In this document: positions 30,644-38,750 of the stretch, in pieces
Layout: every line of letters starts with the position of its first letter
Position numbering within the stretch: the stretch's first letter is position 1
Source: Rhizobium sp. NFR03
Lineage (GTDB): Bacteria; Pseudomonadota; Alphaproteobacteria; Rhizobiales; Rhizobiaceae
Reading direction: 5' to 3'
Length of the DNA: 64,000 nucleotides
Assembly: GCF_900111275.1 (NCBI RefSeq)
Contig: NZ_FOGR01000001.1
Span: forward strand, 620,001 to 684,000
The notes under the pieces: model-generated
Told to the model about the DNA's origin: nothing
The model's input: the letters and a program-made list of their open reading frames with translations, nothing else
Database searches by the model: none
Program-made: the position numbers and the translations under genes

Positions 30644-30901
30644 ATGGAAAAGCCGGTCCGCTACACGATGCATGCGGAAACGGTTATCCTGCAGCGAGAG
30701 TCGTCCAAAGGCTGGATTGAAGAAACGATGCGGACGCCGGAATGGACGGAACCGGATCCCCGCGATCCGGCCGTCCGACGGTGTTTTCGAGCGATCCCCA
30801 TGCGAGACGGGCGGATTCTCCGCGTCGCATGCGTTGAAGACGACGTTGAATGTCGTGTAGTGTCTGCGTTCCTCGATCGCGATGCAAGGAAACCGGCATG
30901 A
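30644..30901 (+). CDS. DUF4258 protein (putative toxin-like partner)
   Basis: 85 residues, starting 2 bases after the carB stop and overlapping the next gene by 4 bases (ATGA). The pattern YTMHAETVILQRESSKGWIEETMRTPEW followed by strands with PMRDGRILRVACVEDDVECRVVSAFLDR fits DUF4258. From memory, this domain has been grouped with the barnase/RelE-like (BECR) fold and is often encoded beside DUF2283. That suggests a toxin-antitoxin-like pair, but toxicity is not shown and the catalytic residues are not fixed. Confidence 0.8.
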   Translation: MEKPVRYTMHAETVILQRESSKGWIEETMRTPEWTEPDPRDPAVRRCFRAIPMRDGRILRVACVEDDVECRVVSAFLDRDARKPA

Positions 30902-31089
30902 AGCCCATCGTTGAATATGACAGGTTGTCCGACGCGGCCTACATCCGGCTTTCAAGCGAAACCGTCACGGAAAGTGCAGAGGTCTCTGAGGGAATCGTTC
31001 TCGACTACGACGACCAAGGCCACATCGTCGGGATGGAAGTTCTCAACGCGCGGTCGCATCTCTCCTCGTCGCTTCTCGATGTTGCCTGA
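30898..31089 (+). CDS. DUF2283 protein (putative antitoxin-like partner)
   Basis: 63 residues. It starts with ATG inside the DUF4258 stop. The DUF2283 pattern is clear: VEYDRLSDAAYIRLS, then VSEGIVLDYDDQGHIVGMEVLNA, a compact all-beta protein. It has no DNA-binding motif, so if it is an antitoxin it would act by binding its partner. Coupled translation with the upstream gene supports a complex. Location directly behind carB means it may be transcribed from the carB promoter. Confidence 0.85.
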   Translation: MKPIVEYDRLSDAAYIRLSSETVTESAEVSEGIVLDYDDQGHIVGMEVLNARSHLSSSLLDVA

Positions 31090-31145
31090 CGACGCGGCTC
31101 AATGCGCGAAACCGAATGCGCCGCACGTCGCGGATAGAAATCGGC

Positions 31146-31490
31146 TCAAACCTGCGTCGGCCGGATCGTGCCGACCGAAACCGTCCCCTGCACCACCCCG
31201 CGCTCACCTTCGTTTCTCAAGGCGGGACTGATGGGCTCCTCGATGACCGTATAGAGCTTCTCGTTGCGGAAGACGCTCGCCATCCGCGTATCCGTGCCTT
31301 CGGCCGGCTTGGCGTCGATCTCGGTGAAGTCGAGTTCGGCCTCGGCGGCGACAATGCGAGCGTCGGCCGGCGACTCCGCCCGCACGACGATCTCCCCTTG
31401 GCTCGGTGCATTGCTCCAGCCCGGGTCGCCGGGTTGTGCCGAGGGAACCAGCCGGTAGAGCCGGAGCTGCCGAATATCGTTCTGGGTCAT
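31146..31490 (-). CDS. Conserved hypothetical protein
   Basis: 114 residues starting MTQNDIRQLRLYRLVP after a GGAGACC ribosome-binding site. It has an alpha/beta pattern with WSNAPSQGEIVVRAESPADARIVAAEAELDF and a C-terminal strand ending in a stop 57 bases from the convergent DUF2283 gene. The composition is soluble and acidic. I do not recognise the family, although similar short proteins are frequent in rhizobia. It lies 31 bases downstream of the next small gene and probably forms an operon with it. Confidence 0.7.
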   Translation of the reverse strand: MTQNDIRQLRLYRLVPSAQPGDPGWSNAPSQGEIVVRAESPADARIVAAEAELDFTEIDAKPAEGTDTRMASVFRNEKLYTVIEEPISPALRNEGERGVVQGTVSVGTIRPTQV

Positions 31491-31521
31491 GATGGTCTCC
31501 TTTTTCAGTTCTGGATGCAGC

Positions 31522-31806
31522 TCAGCGAGCGGCAGCAAGGGCCTCCGCCCGTGTCAAAGCCGTCATGATGATGGAGCGGATCTCTTCGTCGGCGAGGCGT
31601 TGGCCCGCAAAGCCCTCGTCGGGCAGCACGCCCGGATCCTCCTCGTGGTCCGCGACGATCTCGGTATCGCGTGCCATCGTTTCGAGCAGTTCACGTCCGT
31701 CGGCATCGCGGGCGACATGCGTCATGAGGCCGATCAGGAGGCGCCTGTAGGCGTTCAGGCGTCCATCGATCTGATCACTGGATTGCTGCGGGAATTCCGG
31801 GTTCAT
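31522..31806 (-). CDS. Conserved hypothetical protein
   Basis: 94 residues, mainly helical and acidic (QSSDQIDGRLNAYRRLLIGLMTHVARDADGRELLETMARDTEI). ATG 31806 is preferred over ATG 31812 because GGAGC lies 6 bases before it. No signal peptide, membrane segment or known domain is visible. It is followed on the same strand by the 114-residue hypothetical gene and lies divergent to greA, so its promoter region abuts the greA promoter. Confidence 0.65.
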   Translation of the reverse strand: MNPEFPQQSSDQIDGRLNAYRRLLIGLMTHVARDADGRELLETMARDTEIVADHEEDPGVLPDEGFAGQRLADEEIRSIIMTALTRAEALAAAR

Positions 31807-31953
31807 CGACATGCTCCATGTTGTCGGTCGGAACTGTCTCGTGCCCAGCTTGGTTCCTGTGAACGCCGGACAAGCCCATCCCCATCGACATTCTTCGAAA
31901 CATCTGGCTTCCCACCGGGCGTTTCTGCTATAGTTATTGCCTTGATGTTTTGA

Positions 31954-31992
31954 ACGGTTCCGGAGTTGACGCTCCGGATGCCGTTTTATTTT
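31954..31992 (+). promoter_or_regulatory. Terminator-like hairpin in the greA leader (possible attenuator)
   Basis: Inverted repeat CCGGAGttgacGCTCCGG extended by ACGG/CCGT, followed by TTTTATTTT, looks like a rho-independent terminator but lies upstream of greA. A possible -10 (TATAGT, about 31930) precedes it, and a second hairpin (CCTGCCTGCGCAGG region, about 32000-32020) follows before the start codon. By analogy with the E. coli greA leader RNA GraL, it may release a short RNA and attenuate greA. This function is inference. Confidence 0.6.
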
Positions 31993-32042
31993 GCTTCGGG
32001 CCTGCCTGCGCAGGCCCGGGGCGCACCATGAAGGACGTTGAA

Positions 32043-32519
32043 ATGGTCGAAAAAGTACCGATGACGCAGAGCGGTTTTACCAAGCTGCAGGAAGAGCTGC
32101 GCTGGCGCCAGCAGGAAGAGCGGCCGCGGATCATCGAGGCGATTGCCGAAGCGCGCGCCCATGGCGACCTTTCGGAAAATGCCGAATATCACGCCGCGAA
32201 GGAAGCCCAGAGCCATAACGAAGGCCGCATCGGCGAGCTGGAGGACTTCACAGCACGCGCCGAAGTGATCGACCTTTCGAAAATGTCCGGCTCAAAGATC
32301 AAGTTCGGCGCCACCGTCAAGCTGATCGACGAAGACACCGAAGAGAACAAGACCTACCAGATCGTTGGCGATCAGGAAGCCGACGTGAAGCAGGGCCGTA
32401 TCTCGATTTCCTCGCCCATCGCCCGCGCGCTGATCGGCAAGGAAGTTGGCGATTCGATCGAGGTCGTCGCCCCGGGCGGCTCTAAGGCTTACGAGATCCT
32501 TGCGATCAACTGGGGCTGA
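32043..32519 (+). CDS. greA: Transcription elongation factor GreA
   Basis: 158 residues, the canonical length, starting [19 protein letters not shown] after an AAGGA ribosome-binding site. The N-terminal coiled coil bears the [15 protein letters not shown] tip with the acidic residues that stimulate RNA cleavage. The C-terminal FKBP-like domain ends YEILAINWG. It rescues backtracked RNA polymerase. A leader hairpin precedes it and a strong terminator follows, so it is probably a single-gene transcript. Its neighbour lpsB repeats the greA-lpsB order known from Sinorhizobium. Confidence 0.97.
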   Translation: MVEKVPMTQSGFTKLQEELRWRQQEERPRIIEAIAEARAHGDLSENAEYHAAKEAQSHNEGRIGELEDFTARAEVIDLSKMSGSKIKFGATVKLIDEDTEENKTYQIVGDQEADVKQGRISISSPIARALIGKEVGDSIEVVAPGGSKAYEILAINWG

Positions 32520-32535
32520 TCCTCAGCGAATGCTG

Positions 32536-32568
32536 GAACAGCTCCCGACCCCGCGTCGGGAGCTGTTC
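32536..32568 (+). terminator. greA terminator
   Basis: A perfect 14-base-arm inverted repeat (GAACAGCTCCCGAC and its complement around a CCCGC loop) starts 16 bases after the greA stop. The following tract is only moderately T-rich. Confidence 0.75.
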
Positions 32569-32716
32569 TGATTCTACTCGTCGCAAATTGTCTCTAGCGA
32601 TCCGCCCATGCTTAGAAATATGTACTGCGTGCAATCATAACCGGCATGAATGCGTGGTGGATGACGTGCGCCTGCGGGTGACGGACCGCTTCACTTCCTT
32701 TATCCTCAAACCTATC

Positions 32717-33790
32717 ATGAGCAGGCACCTGGACATCCGCAACGTCGATATCATCGCTCCGAATTTCAAGAAGCGACTATCCGGCGTCACCTCGACCATC
32801 GTGCAGCTCGTGCCGGTGCAGACCCGTATGGGTGAGCGCATCGCAACGCTGGGTCCCGGCCTGCCGGCAGACCTGCCCGCCATCCGCTTTCGTGATCTCC
32901 TGCATCTGCGCCGTCCGCCGGAAGATCGCACAGCCCGCATCTGGCACGCCCGCCGAAACCTCGAAATGCTTCCGGGGATTCTTCTGCGCGACGTGCTGCG
33001 CATGCCGCTGAAATTGCTGTTCACATCCGCAGCCCAACGCAGGCATTCAGGGTGGACCAAGGGGCTGATCCGTCGCATGGATGCCGTGGTGGCCACATCG
33101 GCGCGCTCCGGGAGCTTTCTTGAGGTTCCCCACACCGTCATCCGCCATGGCGTCGATCTCGAGCGCTTTCATCCGCCGGCCACTGGTGGCCGCGAACCCG
33201 CTCCCGACGATCTCGCCGGGCGCAGGCTTGTTGGCTGCTTCGGGCGTGTGCGACCACAGAAGGGTACAGATCTCTTCATCGAGGCGATGATTGCCCTTTT
33301 ACCGCATCATCCCGAATGGACAGCCGTCATCTGCGGGCGCGTCACACCGGAGCACGAGGCCTTCGCCGCCAGCCTGAAAACGTCTATTGCTGACGCGGGG
33401 CTGTCGGACCGGATCCGGTTTCTAGGAGAAGTGGATGACATCAAACCGTGGTACCGCCGCGTCTCGCTGCTGGTCGCCCCCTCCCGCAACGAGGGCTTTG
33501 GCCTGACGCCGCTCGAAGCCATGGCCTCGGGCGCCGCTGTCGTCGCGTCGGACGCCGGCGCCTATGCCGAGATGATTCGTCCCGGCGAAACGGGTGCGGT
33601 CGTGCCGGCAGGCGATGGCGAAGCTCTCACCACGGCGCTTCGCCTCTACCTCCAGGCCCCTGCCCGCGCCACCGCCCACGGACAGGCCGGCCTCGCCCAT
33701 GTCCGCGCCGAGTTCGGCATCGAACGGGAGGCGGAAGCGCTGTCCCGGGTCTATGATGGATTGCTGGGCCGAAACACGCCGTCGGCTTGA
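32717..33790 (+). CDS. lpsB: LPS core glycosyltransferase, GT4 (LpsB/LpcC-like mannosyltransferase)
   Basis: 357 residues from MSRHLDIRNVDIIAPNFKKRLSGVTS; an upstream TTG at 32588 would add 43 residues without family character. It has a GT-B fold. The donor-binding half carries GRVRPQKGTDLFIEAM and the EX7E motif in PSRNEGFGLTPLEAMASG. The N-terminal IAPNFKRRLSGVTS pattern is what I recall for rhizobial LpsB/LpcC, which add mannose to the LPS core Kdo. Its place after greA matches Sinorhizobium meliloti. It acts at the cytoplasmic face of the inner membrane. Confidence 0.88.
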   Translation: MSRHLDIRNVDIIAPNFKKRLSGVTSTIVQLVPVQTRMGERIATLGPGLPADLPAIRFRDLLHLRRPPEDRTARIWHARRNLEMLPGILLRDVLRMPLKLLFTSAAQRRHSGWTKGLIRRMDAVVATSARSGSFLEVPHTVIRHGVDLERFHPPATGGREPAPDDLAGRRLVGCFGRVRPQKGTDLFIEAMIALLPHHPEWTAVICGRVTPEHEAFAASLKTSIADAGLSDRIRFLGEVDDIKPWYRRVSLLVAPSRNEGFGLTPLEAMASGAAVVASDAGAYAEMIRPGETGAVVPAGDGEALTTALRLYLQAPARATAHGQAGLAHVRAEFGIEREAEALSRVYDGLLGRNTPSA

Positions 33791-33799
33791 AGACGTGCC

Positions 33800-34711
33800 T
33801 CAGTGCGAAACGGAAAGCCTGTTGCTGTAGGGAATGCCGATTTTCTGCAACGCTGATGATGGCGCGTAATTGACGAAGGCTGATCCTCGCGCCTCACCGA
33901 CCGTCTTTGCCAGTTTGATATGACCGAGGATCCGCCCTTCGGCTTCCGATACGCCGGAAAAGACCCGTTCACCGGGCTTCTCATAGAAGCGCGGCAGAGC
34001 TGCGTTGGAGATGTCGATGCCAATGAAGCCGACGATTCGAGGCCGGCAGAACAGCGCGAACTGGAGCGCCGATACGGCGACGCTGCCGCCCTGAAAAACA
34101 CCGAGTGACGGGTCGAGCGACACGCCGGAGCGGCTGGGCGCATCCACCGTGACCGCCGGCATACGCGACACCGCGGCAAGATCGCGCCGGTTTTCACCAT
34201 AGGGCTTCAGCAGGTTGTCGATCAGGATGACAGGCCTCTCGGCCAGCCACTCCGGGTCCTGCTCCAGAACAGCGCGAATGACCGCAACGGAAAACAGACA
34301 GAGAATGCTCCGGTCGAGACCCGCCATGAATGTCTGGAAATGGCGATAGACGAAGCGCTCGTCCTCGACGACGAAGCCAAGCGGCCGGGCGATCCGCTCA
34401 GGAACGAGAGCGATAGCCCCGTTGAGGAGAAGCGTGCTGCGTGTGGCAAGTGCGCCGAGATCGGAGTCGCGAACGGAAGGCCCGGAGCCGACGATGGTGA
34501 TATCGCTACCTGCAAGGTCCGACAGCGCAGAGGGCGGCAACAGCGTTCCGGCCACGCGATTTCGAAAAACAATTGTTCTTTCCGGACCATAAGCTGCGGG
34601 CACTATGCGAAGCGACGGCGCCCAGTCATAGGCGTGGGCGCGACGACGGCCGTAGGCGAGTGTGGCGGCCAGTTTCCAGATCCTGCGGCTAAGCGGTCGA
34701 TCGGACGCCAT
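33800..34711 (-). CDS. LPS-locus protein with a nucleotide-sugar/DUF115-like domain
   Basis: 303 residues starting directly after the lrp stop on the same strand. The segment DITIVGSGPSVRDSDLGALA followed by LLLNGAIAL recalls the GSGPS loop of MptE-like (DUF115) and GT42-type sialyltransferase-like folds. No signal peptide or membrane segment is present. In the middle of the LPS-core cluster it probably modifies or transfers a core sugar, but donor and acceptor cannot be named. It converges with lpsB at a gap of only 9 bases. Confidence 0.6.
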   Translation of the reverse strand: MASDRPLSRRIWKLAATLAYGRRRAHAYDWAPSLRIVPAAYGPERTIVFRNRVAGTLLPPSALSDLAGSDITIVGSGPSVRDSDLGALATRSTLLLNGAIALVPERIARPLGFVVEDERFVYRHFQTFMAGLDRSILCLFSVAVIRAVLEQDPEWLAERPVILIDNLLKPYGENRRDLAAVSRMPAVTVDAPSRSGVSLDPSLGVFQGGSVAVSALQFALFCRPRIVGFIGIDISNAALPRFYEKPGERVFSGVSEAEGRILGHIKLAKTVGEARGSAFVNYAPSSALQKIGIPYSNRLSVSH

Positions 34712-35179
34712 TCAGATATCCACCAGCCCGACCTTCTTCACCTGGCGGATCGTCAGCATGGTCCGAACCGTGTCCACCTGCTCGTTCGCTGTGAGGTCCT
34801 CGATGACGAAGTTCTGGAATGTCGTGAGATTTTCCGCGACGCAGTGAAGAAGGAAGTCGCTGTCTCCATTGACGAGCCATGCCTGTCGTACGAGCGGCCA
34901 GGCCGTCGTCGCAGCCGAAAAGGCCTTCAGATTGGCATCCGATTGATGCTTCAGACCGACCATGCAGAAGGCCACGAGATCGAGACCGAGCATCGGCCCG
35001 TTCAGCACCGTGCGATAGCCCTCGATGATCCCCGTTTCCTCCAGCCGCCGGACACGGCGCAGACAGGGCGGTGCGGAGATGCCGACCCGGGCGGCAAGCT
35101 CCACATTCGTCATCCGTCCATCGGCCTGAAGTTCGCGGAGGATTCTAATGTCGATCTGATCGAGATCGGCGCGCAGCAC
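34712..35179 (-). CDS. lrp: Lrp/AsnC family transcriptional regulator
   Basis: 155 residues from GTG 35179, chosen for the upstream GAGGTGG; ATG 35221 is an alternative. The N-terminal helix-turn-helix (DQIDIRILRELQADGRMTNVELAARVGISAPPCLRRVRRLEETG) is followed by the RAM ligand-binding domain (LVAFCMVGLKHQSD...VNGDSDFLLHCVAENLTTFQNFV). It should bind an amino acid and act as an octameric or tetrameric regulator. An lrp gene beside the lps genes is known in Sinorhizobium, and it abuts the downstream LPS-locus gene. Confidence 0.93.
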   Translation of the reverse strand: MLRADLDQIDIRILRELQADGRMTNVELAARVGISAPPCLRRVRRLEETGIIEGYRTVLNGPMLGLDLVAFCMVGLKHQSDANLKAFSAATTAWPLVRQAWLVNGDSDFLLHCVAENLTTFQNFVIEDLTANEQVDTVRTMLTIRQVKKVGLVDI

Positions 35180-35422
35180 GGAAGTGACCACCTCTTCTTC
35201 GCCTCGACAGCGCGACGCCATGTCTGGCGCGCTTGGAACGCTGCAGGGATACGGACCTGTCGGGCGCGACACACGATGGCCTGTTCGGCCCGGGCATCGA
35301 CGCACGGCAGAGCCTTCGGGTTCTGCATCATCGTTCTGCCGGGGGCAAGAAGATTTATGAGCCGCATACGTGGCGTCGCGCCGCTGCGTTCGACAGGGCG
35401 AGGGCATGCAGTCCGTCTCGCG

Positions 35423-36445
35423 TCACTTGCGACGGCTGAACAAATCGATGTAGGCCGCCGCCGTTGCCTCTTCCGAGAACTGCTGCATCAAAGTCGCAAA
35501 GCCGCCTTCGCCGAGATCTCGGGCGAGGACTGGATCGGCGAGGATCCGCGCGATCGCACCGGCAAACTGATCCACATTGTCGATATCGGCAAACAACCCG
35601 TTCTCGCCGTCCCGCATGAACCAGGACGGACCTTCGGAGCGGGAGGACACCACAGGCCGCTTCTGCGCCCAGGCTTCAAGGATGACATTGCCCAAGGGCT
35701 CGTGAGACGACGGCATCACGAAGACGTCGGCTGCGGCAACATAAGCACGCGTGTCCTTCTGCCAGCCGAGAAAGCGGGTACGCCCTTGCATGCCGCGCTC
35801 GAGAGCCAGCGCCTCCAGCGCGGAACGCTCCTCGCCGTCGCCCGCAATCCACAGGAAGACGTCGCGAAGTTTCGCGACCGCATCGATCAGGGTGTGGAAA
35901 CCCTTTCGCTTGACGAAACGCCCCATCGTCATCACCACGGGAACGCCCTCCGGCGTATCGGCCGCGCTGCGCAGAGCGGGCTGGACCGGCTCGGTTCTGG
36001 TGAAGTTCGAAATCACCTCGACGCCGCGCGTCCAGCCGATCCGGCGGACGTGGTCGGCGATCCCCGGCGTGTTGCAGACGAGCACGTCCGTATTTTTGAA
36101 ATAGCCGAGATGTGTCGGATAATCGCCGAGCCGGGACAGGGTCAGGCCATGCCGGTAGGGCGGCATCAACCGGCTGCCCCGCGTTGCCCACGACATGATC
36201 GCATCCGGCCGTTCCCGTTCGGCCAAGCTTCGAACCCGCAGGGGTAGCGTCAGCCTGTCGATCGTCATATTGCGGAAATTGCTTTCGATGATCCGGGCAT
36301 AAGGCGCTATGTCCGCGCGCCATTTACGATCCCGCCGAATGACCGCTGTCTGCTCGACGCCGCGACGTCCAAGAGCACCGACGAGATGCACGAAAAACAT
36401 CTCGGCTCCACCATCTTTTCCGAAGTGGAAGTGGAAAACTTTCAT
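35423..36445 (-). CDS. lpsE: LPS core glycosyltransferase, GT4 (LpsE-like)
   Basis: 340 residues, near the length I recall for LpsE of S. meliloti. It opens MKVFHFHFGKDGGAEMFFVHL, and the middle carries MTMGRFVKRKGFHTLIDAV and the donor site MPSSHEPLGNVILEAWAQKRPVV, the GT4 EX7E motif. It transfers a sugar to the growing LPS core at the inner membrane; the exact residue is not deducible. It follows the GT2 gene by 10 bases, so they are one operon. No lpsD-like gene is present between them. Confidence 0.85.
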   Translation of the reverse strand: MKVFHFHFGKDGGAEMFFVHLVGALGRRGVEQTAVIRRDRKWRADIAPYARIIESNFRNMTIDRLTLPLRVRSLAERERPDAIMSWATRGSRLMPPYRHGLTLSRLGDYPTHLGYFKNTDVLVCNTPGIADHVRRIGWTRGVEVISNFTRTEPVQPALRSAADTPEGVPVVMTMGRFVKRKGFHTLIDAVAKLRDVFLWIAGDGEERSALEALALERGMQGRTRFLGWQKDTRAYVAAADVFVMPSSHEPLGNVILEAWAQKRPVVSSRSEGPSWFMRDGENGLFADIDNVDQFAGAIARILADPVLARDLGEGGFATLMQQFSEEATAAAYIDLFSRRK

Positions 36446-36455
36446 GATGCTGGGA

Positions 36456-37298
36456 TTACCTTTTCTGCGAGTCGTCGAGATTCGCGCGGTAGCGAAGAGC
36501 GTGCCGCTGGTGGAGCTTTGCCTGTGTCAGGAAGGAGTAGACGGCCCCGGTCATGGCCTCGATGAAGCCGGACGTGCCGCAGCGCCACAGGCCGCTCTTC
36601 AGGTAAAGCCGGAGAAAATAGATCGACGGCGAGAAAACCAGACTAAGCGCCCTCGGGCGTCGTCCGGTGTTGTAGGCCTGGTCGGCCTTCAGCGTGGAGT
36701 AGTGATTTTCCTTGAGAATTTGCTCGTCCATGATCAGCGGCCGGTAGTGCAGCAGGCTGCCGGTCGGAGCATTGCGCACGGTGCCATCCGCCGAAATCCC
36801 CTCATGCACAGCCTGACTGAGGTCGTATGCGCCCCTGCCGCGCCGCACGAGCCGCAGGTTCTTGCGCTCGCGCACATGCGGCGGCGTAAAACCAAAGCCG
36901 ATGAGGTACGGTCGCCGCGCGACCCTCCAGGCGACCACGTCGGCCTCCGCATTCAGAAGCCTTGGCAGAGCTTTGCGGAGCGGCCCATCCAGCCGCTCGT
37001 CGGAATCCACGTTCAGGCACCAGGGCTGCGTGCACTGGTCGAGCGCGAACTGCTTCTGCCCGGCATAGCCACGCCATGCCTCCTCGAACAGGCGGATCGG
37101 CCAGCCCTCGGCGATGTAACGGTGAATAAGCGGCAAGGTGCCATCGGTCGAACCGGAATCGACGATGACGATCTCGGCGCATCCGGCAAGGCTCCGGATG
37201 CAGTTCTCGAGATAGGCCTCTTCGTTCTTGCAGATGATGAACACGGAAAGTGCGAGAGGCGTAGTTTTTTGCGTACGTTCTATTCTGCTGTGCATCAT
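36456..37298 (-). CDS. GT2 family glycosyltransferase (LpsC/KdtX-like)
   Basis: 280 residues. It has a GT-A fold with LSVFIICKNEEAYLENCIRSLAG and DXD-like NVDSDERL, the arrangement of the KdtX/WaaE family that glucosylates LPS core heptose or Kdo. The C-terminal half has one amphipathic or membrane-associated helix region (FSPSIYFLRLYLKSGLWRCG). It is the first gene of the minus-strand LPS operon. By position it may correspond to S. meliloti lpsC, but I give no symbol because that is uncertain. The preferred start is the first of two adjacent ATGs. Confidence 0.8.
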   Translation of the reverse strand: MMHSRIERTQKTTPLALSVFIICKNEEAYLENCIRSLAGCAEIVIVDSGSTDGTLPLIHRYIAEGWPIRLFEEAWRGYAGQKQFALDQCTQPWCLNVDSDERLDGPLRKALPRLLNAEADVVAWRVARRPYLIGFGFTPPHVRERKNLRLVRRGRGAYDLSQAVHEGISADGTVRNAPTGSLLHYRPLIMDEQILKENHYSTLKADQAYNTGRRPRALSLVFSPSIYFLRLYLKSGLWRCGTSGFIEAMTGAVYSFLTQAKLHQRHALRYRANLDDSQKR

Positions 37299-37664
37299 GT
37301 CTCGACCATTGACGGCGTGCAGCACGGGGACCGGAACGCAGGATCGACAACCCCGGCCGATGCCGCACGCTAAAAGAAAATGATCTAAATTACTAATGTT
37401 TAATTATCTAGCGGAGATCGACTGTATATCGGATGCCTCCGTCCTCTCGGCATCCACGCGTGGCCCGCCGTGCGAGGGTGCCGGATCCGGGGCAGAGGAT
37501 CGAAAAGCCGGTATCGTTGACAATCAGATGTGATAATCCTGTGCCGCGCACTTGAAAACGCTTGACCCTCATCCCTACACTGAGCACTTCTGCCGTTATC
37601 AAAATCGCCCGTTTCATGCGCATGCTCCGCAAACCGGGCTTGAGACCGCGCCCAAGGATACGCC
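37299..37664. other. Divergent promoter region of the LPS operon and trxB
   Basis: 366 bases with an AT-rich core at about 37370-37415, unlike the flanks. Both divergent promoters should lie here. A TTGACC at 37562 could be a -35, but I see no matching -10. A minus-strand ORF of 74 codons has no convincing support. Confidence 0.5.
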
Positions 37665-38639
37665 ATGACGTCCCGCCACACCAAGCTTCTCATCATCGGC
37701 TCCGGCCCGGCCGGCTACACCGCCGCCATCTATGCCGCGCGCGCCATGCTGAACCCCGTTCTCATCGCAGGCATGGACCAGGGCGGTCAGTTGATGATCA
37801 CCACGGATGTGGAAAACTATCCGGGCTTCGGCGATCCGATCCAGGGCCCGTGGTTGATGGAGCAGATGCTGAAGCAGGCGGTGCATGTCGGTACCGAGAT
37901 CGTCAACGATCTTGTGACGTCGGTCGATGTGTCCGTACGCCCGTTCCGCCTGACCACCGATAGCGGAACCGCCTGGACGGCCGATACGATCGTCATCGCC
38001 ACAGGCGCCAAGGCCAAGTGGCTCGGGATCGAGACGGAAGAGACGTTCAAGGGCTTCGGCGTATCCGCCTGCGCGACCTGCGATGGGTTCTTCTACCGCA
38101 ACAAGGACGTCATCGTCGTCGGCGGCGGCAACTCCGCCGTCGAGGAAGCGCTGTACCTGTCGAACCTCGCAAAGACCGTGACCGTCGTGCACCGTCGCGA
38201 CCATTTCCGGGCGGAACGCATCCTGCAGGAGCGTCTTTTCGCCAAGCCGAACGTGAAGATCGTCTGGGATCACGAGATCGCCGCCTATACCGGCACACCC
38301 CCGAAGCCGCCCATGCCGGCCTCGGTGACCGGGGTTACATTGCGCAACACGCGCACGGGCGAGATATCGGACATGCCCATCGACGGCGTCTTCGTCGCCA
38401 TCGGCCACGCGCCGGCGACCGAACTTTTCAAGGGGAAGCTGCGTCTGAAGCCGAACGGCTACCTCTGGACGGCACCCGATTCGACGGCAACCGATGTCGA
38501 GGGCGTGTATGCCGCCGGCGATGTGACCGACGATGTGTACCGGCAGGCGATCACGGCAGCAGGAATGGGCTGCATGGCCGCGCTGGAAGCCGAGAAATTT
38601 CTGGCGGGTCATATGCCCGTCGCAATTGCAGCCGAGTAG
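37665..38639 (+). CDS. trxB: Thioredoxin-disulfide reductase
   Basis: 324 residues. FAD-binding GSGPAG lies at 12-17, the redox-active CATC (C136, C139) follows in SACATCDGFF, the NADPH-binding GGGNSAVEEALYL comes next, and the C-terminal FAD-binding YAAGDVTDDVYRQAITAAGMG closes it. It reduces thioredoxin with NADPH, supporting ribonucleotide reductase and peroxidases. The trxB-lsrB order is conserved in Rhizobiaceae, where LsrB controls oxidative-stress and envelope genes. The ribosome-binding site is AAGGA. Confidence 0.97.
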   Translation: MTSRHTKLLIIGSGPAGYTAAIYAARAMLNPVLIAGMDQGGQLMITTDVENYPGFGDPIQGPWLMEQMLKQAVHVGTEIVNDLVTSVDVSVRPFRLTTDSGTAWTADTIVIATGAKAKWLGIETEETFKGFGVSACATCDGFFYRNKDVIVVGGGNSAVEEALYLSNLAKTVTVVHRRDHFRAERILQERLFAKPNVKIVWDHEIAAYTGTPPKPPMPASVTGVTLRNTRTGEISDMPIDGVFVAIGHAPATELFKGKLRLKPNGYLWTAPDSTATDVEGVYAAGDVTDDVYRQAITAAGMGCMAALEAEKFLAGHMPVAIAAE

Positions 38640-38750
38640 ACGCTGCGAGAGAACGAGGCATCACGGATGGTGCCATGTGGGAACGAAAGAAGCGCCGGAT
38701 GAGGGGAAGCAGCACTGCTTTCCCTTGCAGGCGTTGAGTGGGGGGACGGA

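Noticed and set aside
32588-32716. 43-residue N-terminal extension of LpsB from TTG
   Set aside because: Not similar to other LpsB/LpcC starts; IAPNFKKRLSGV follows soon after ATG 32717.
37408-37632. 74-codon minus-strand ORF in the lps-trxB gap
   Set aside because: No ribosome-binding site, and it covers the expected trxB promoter. Coding status could not be supported.
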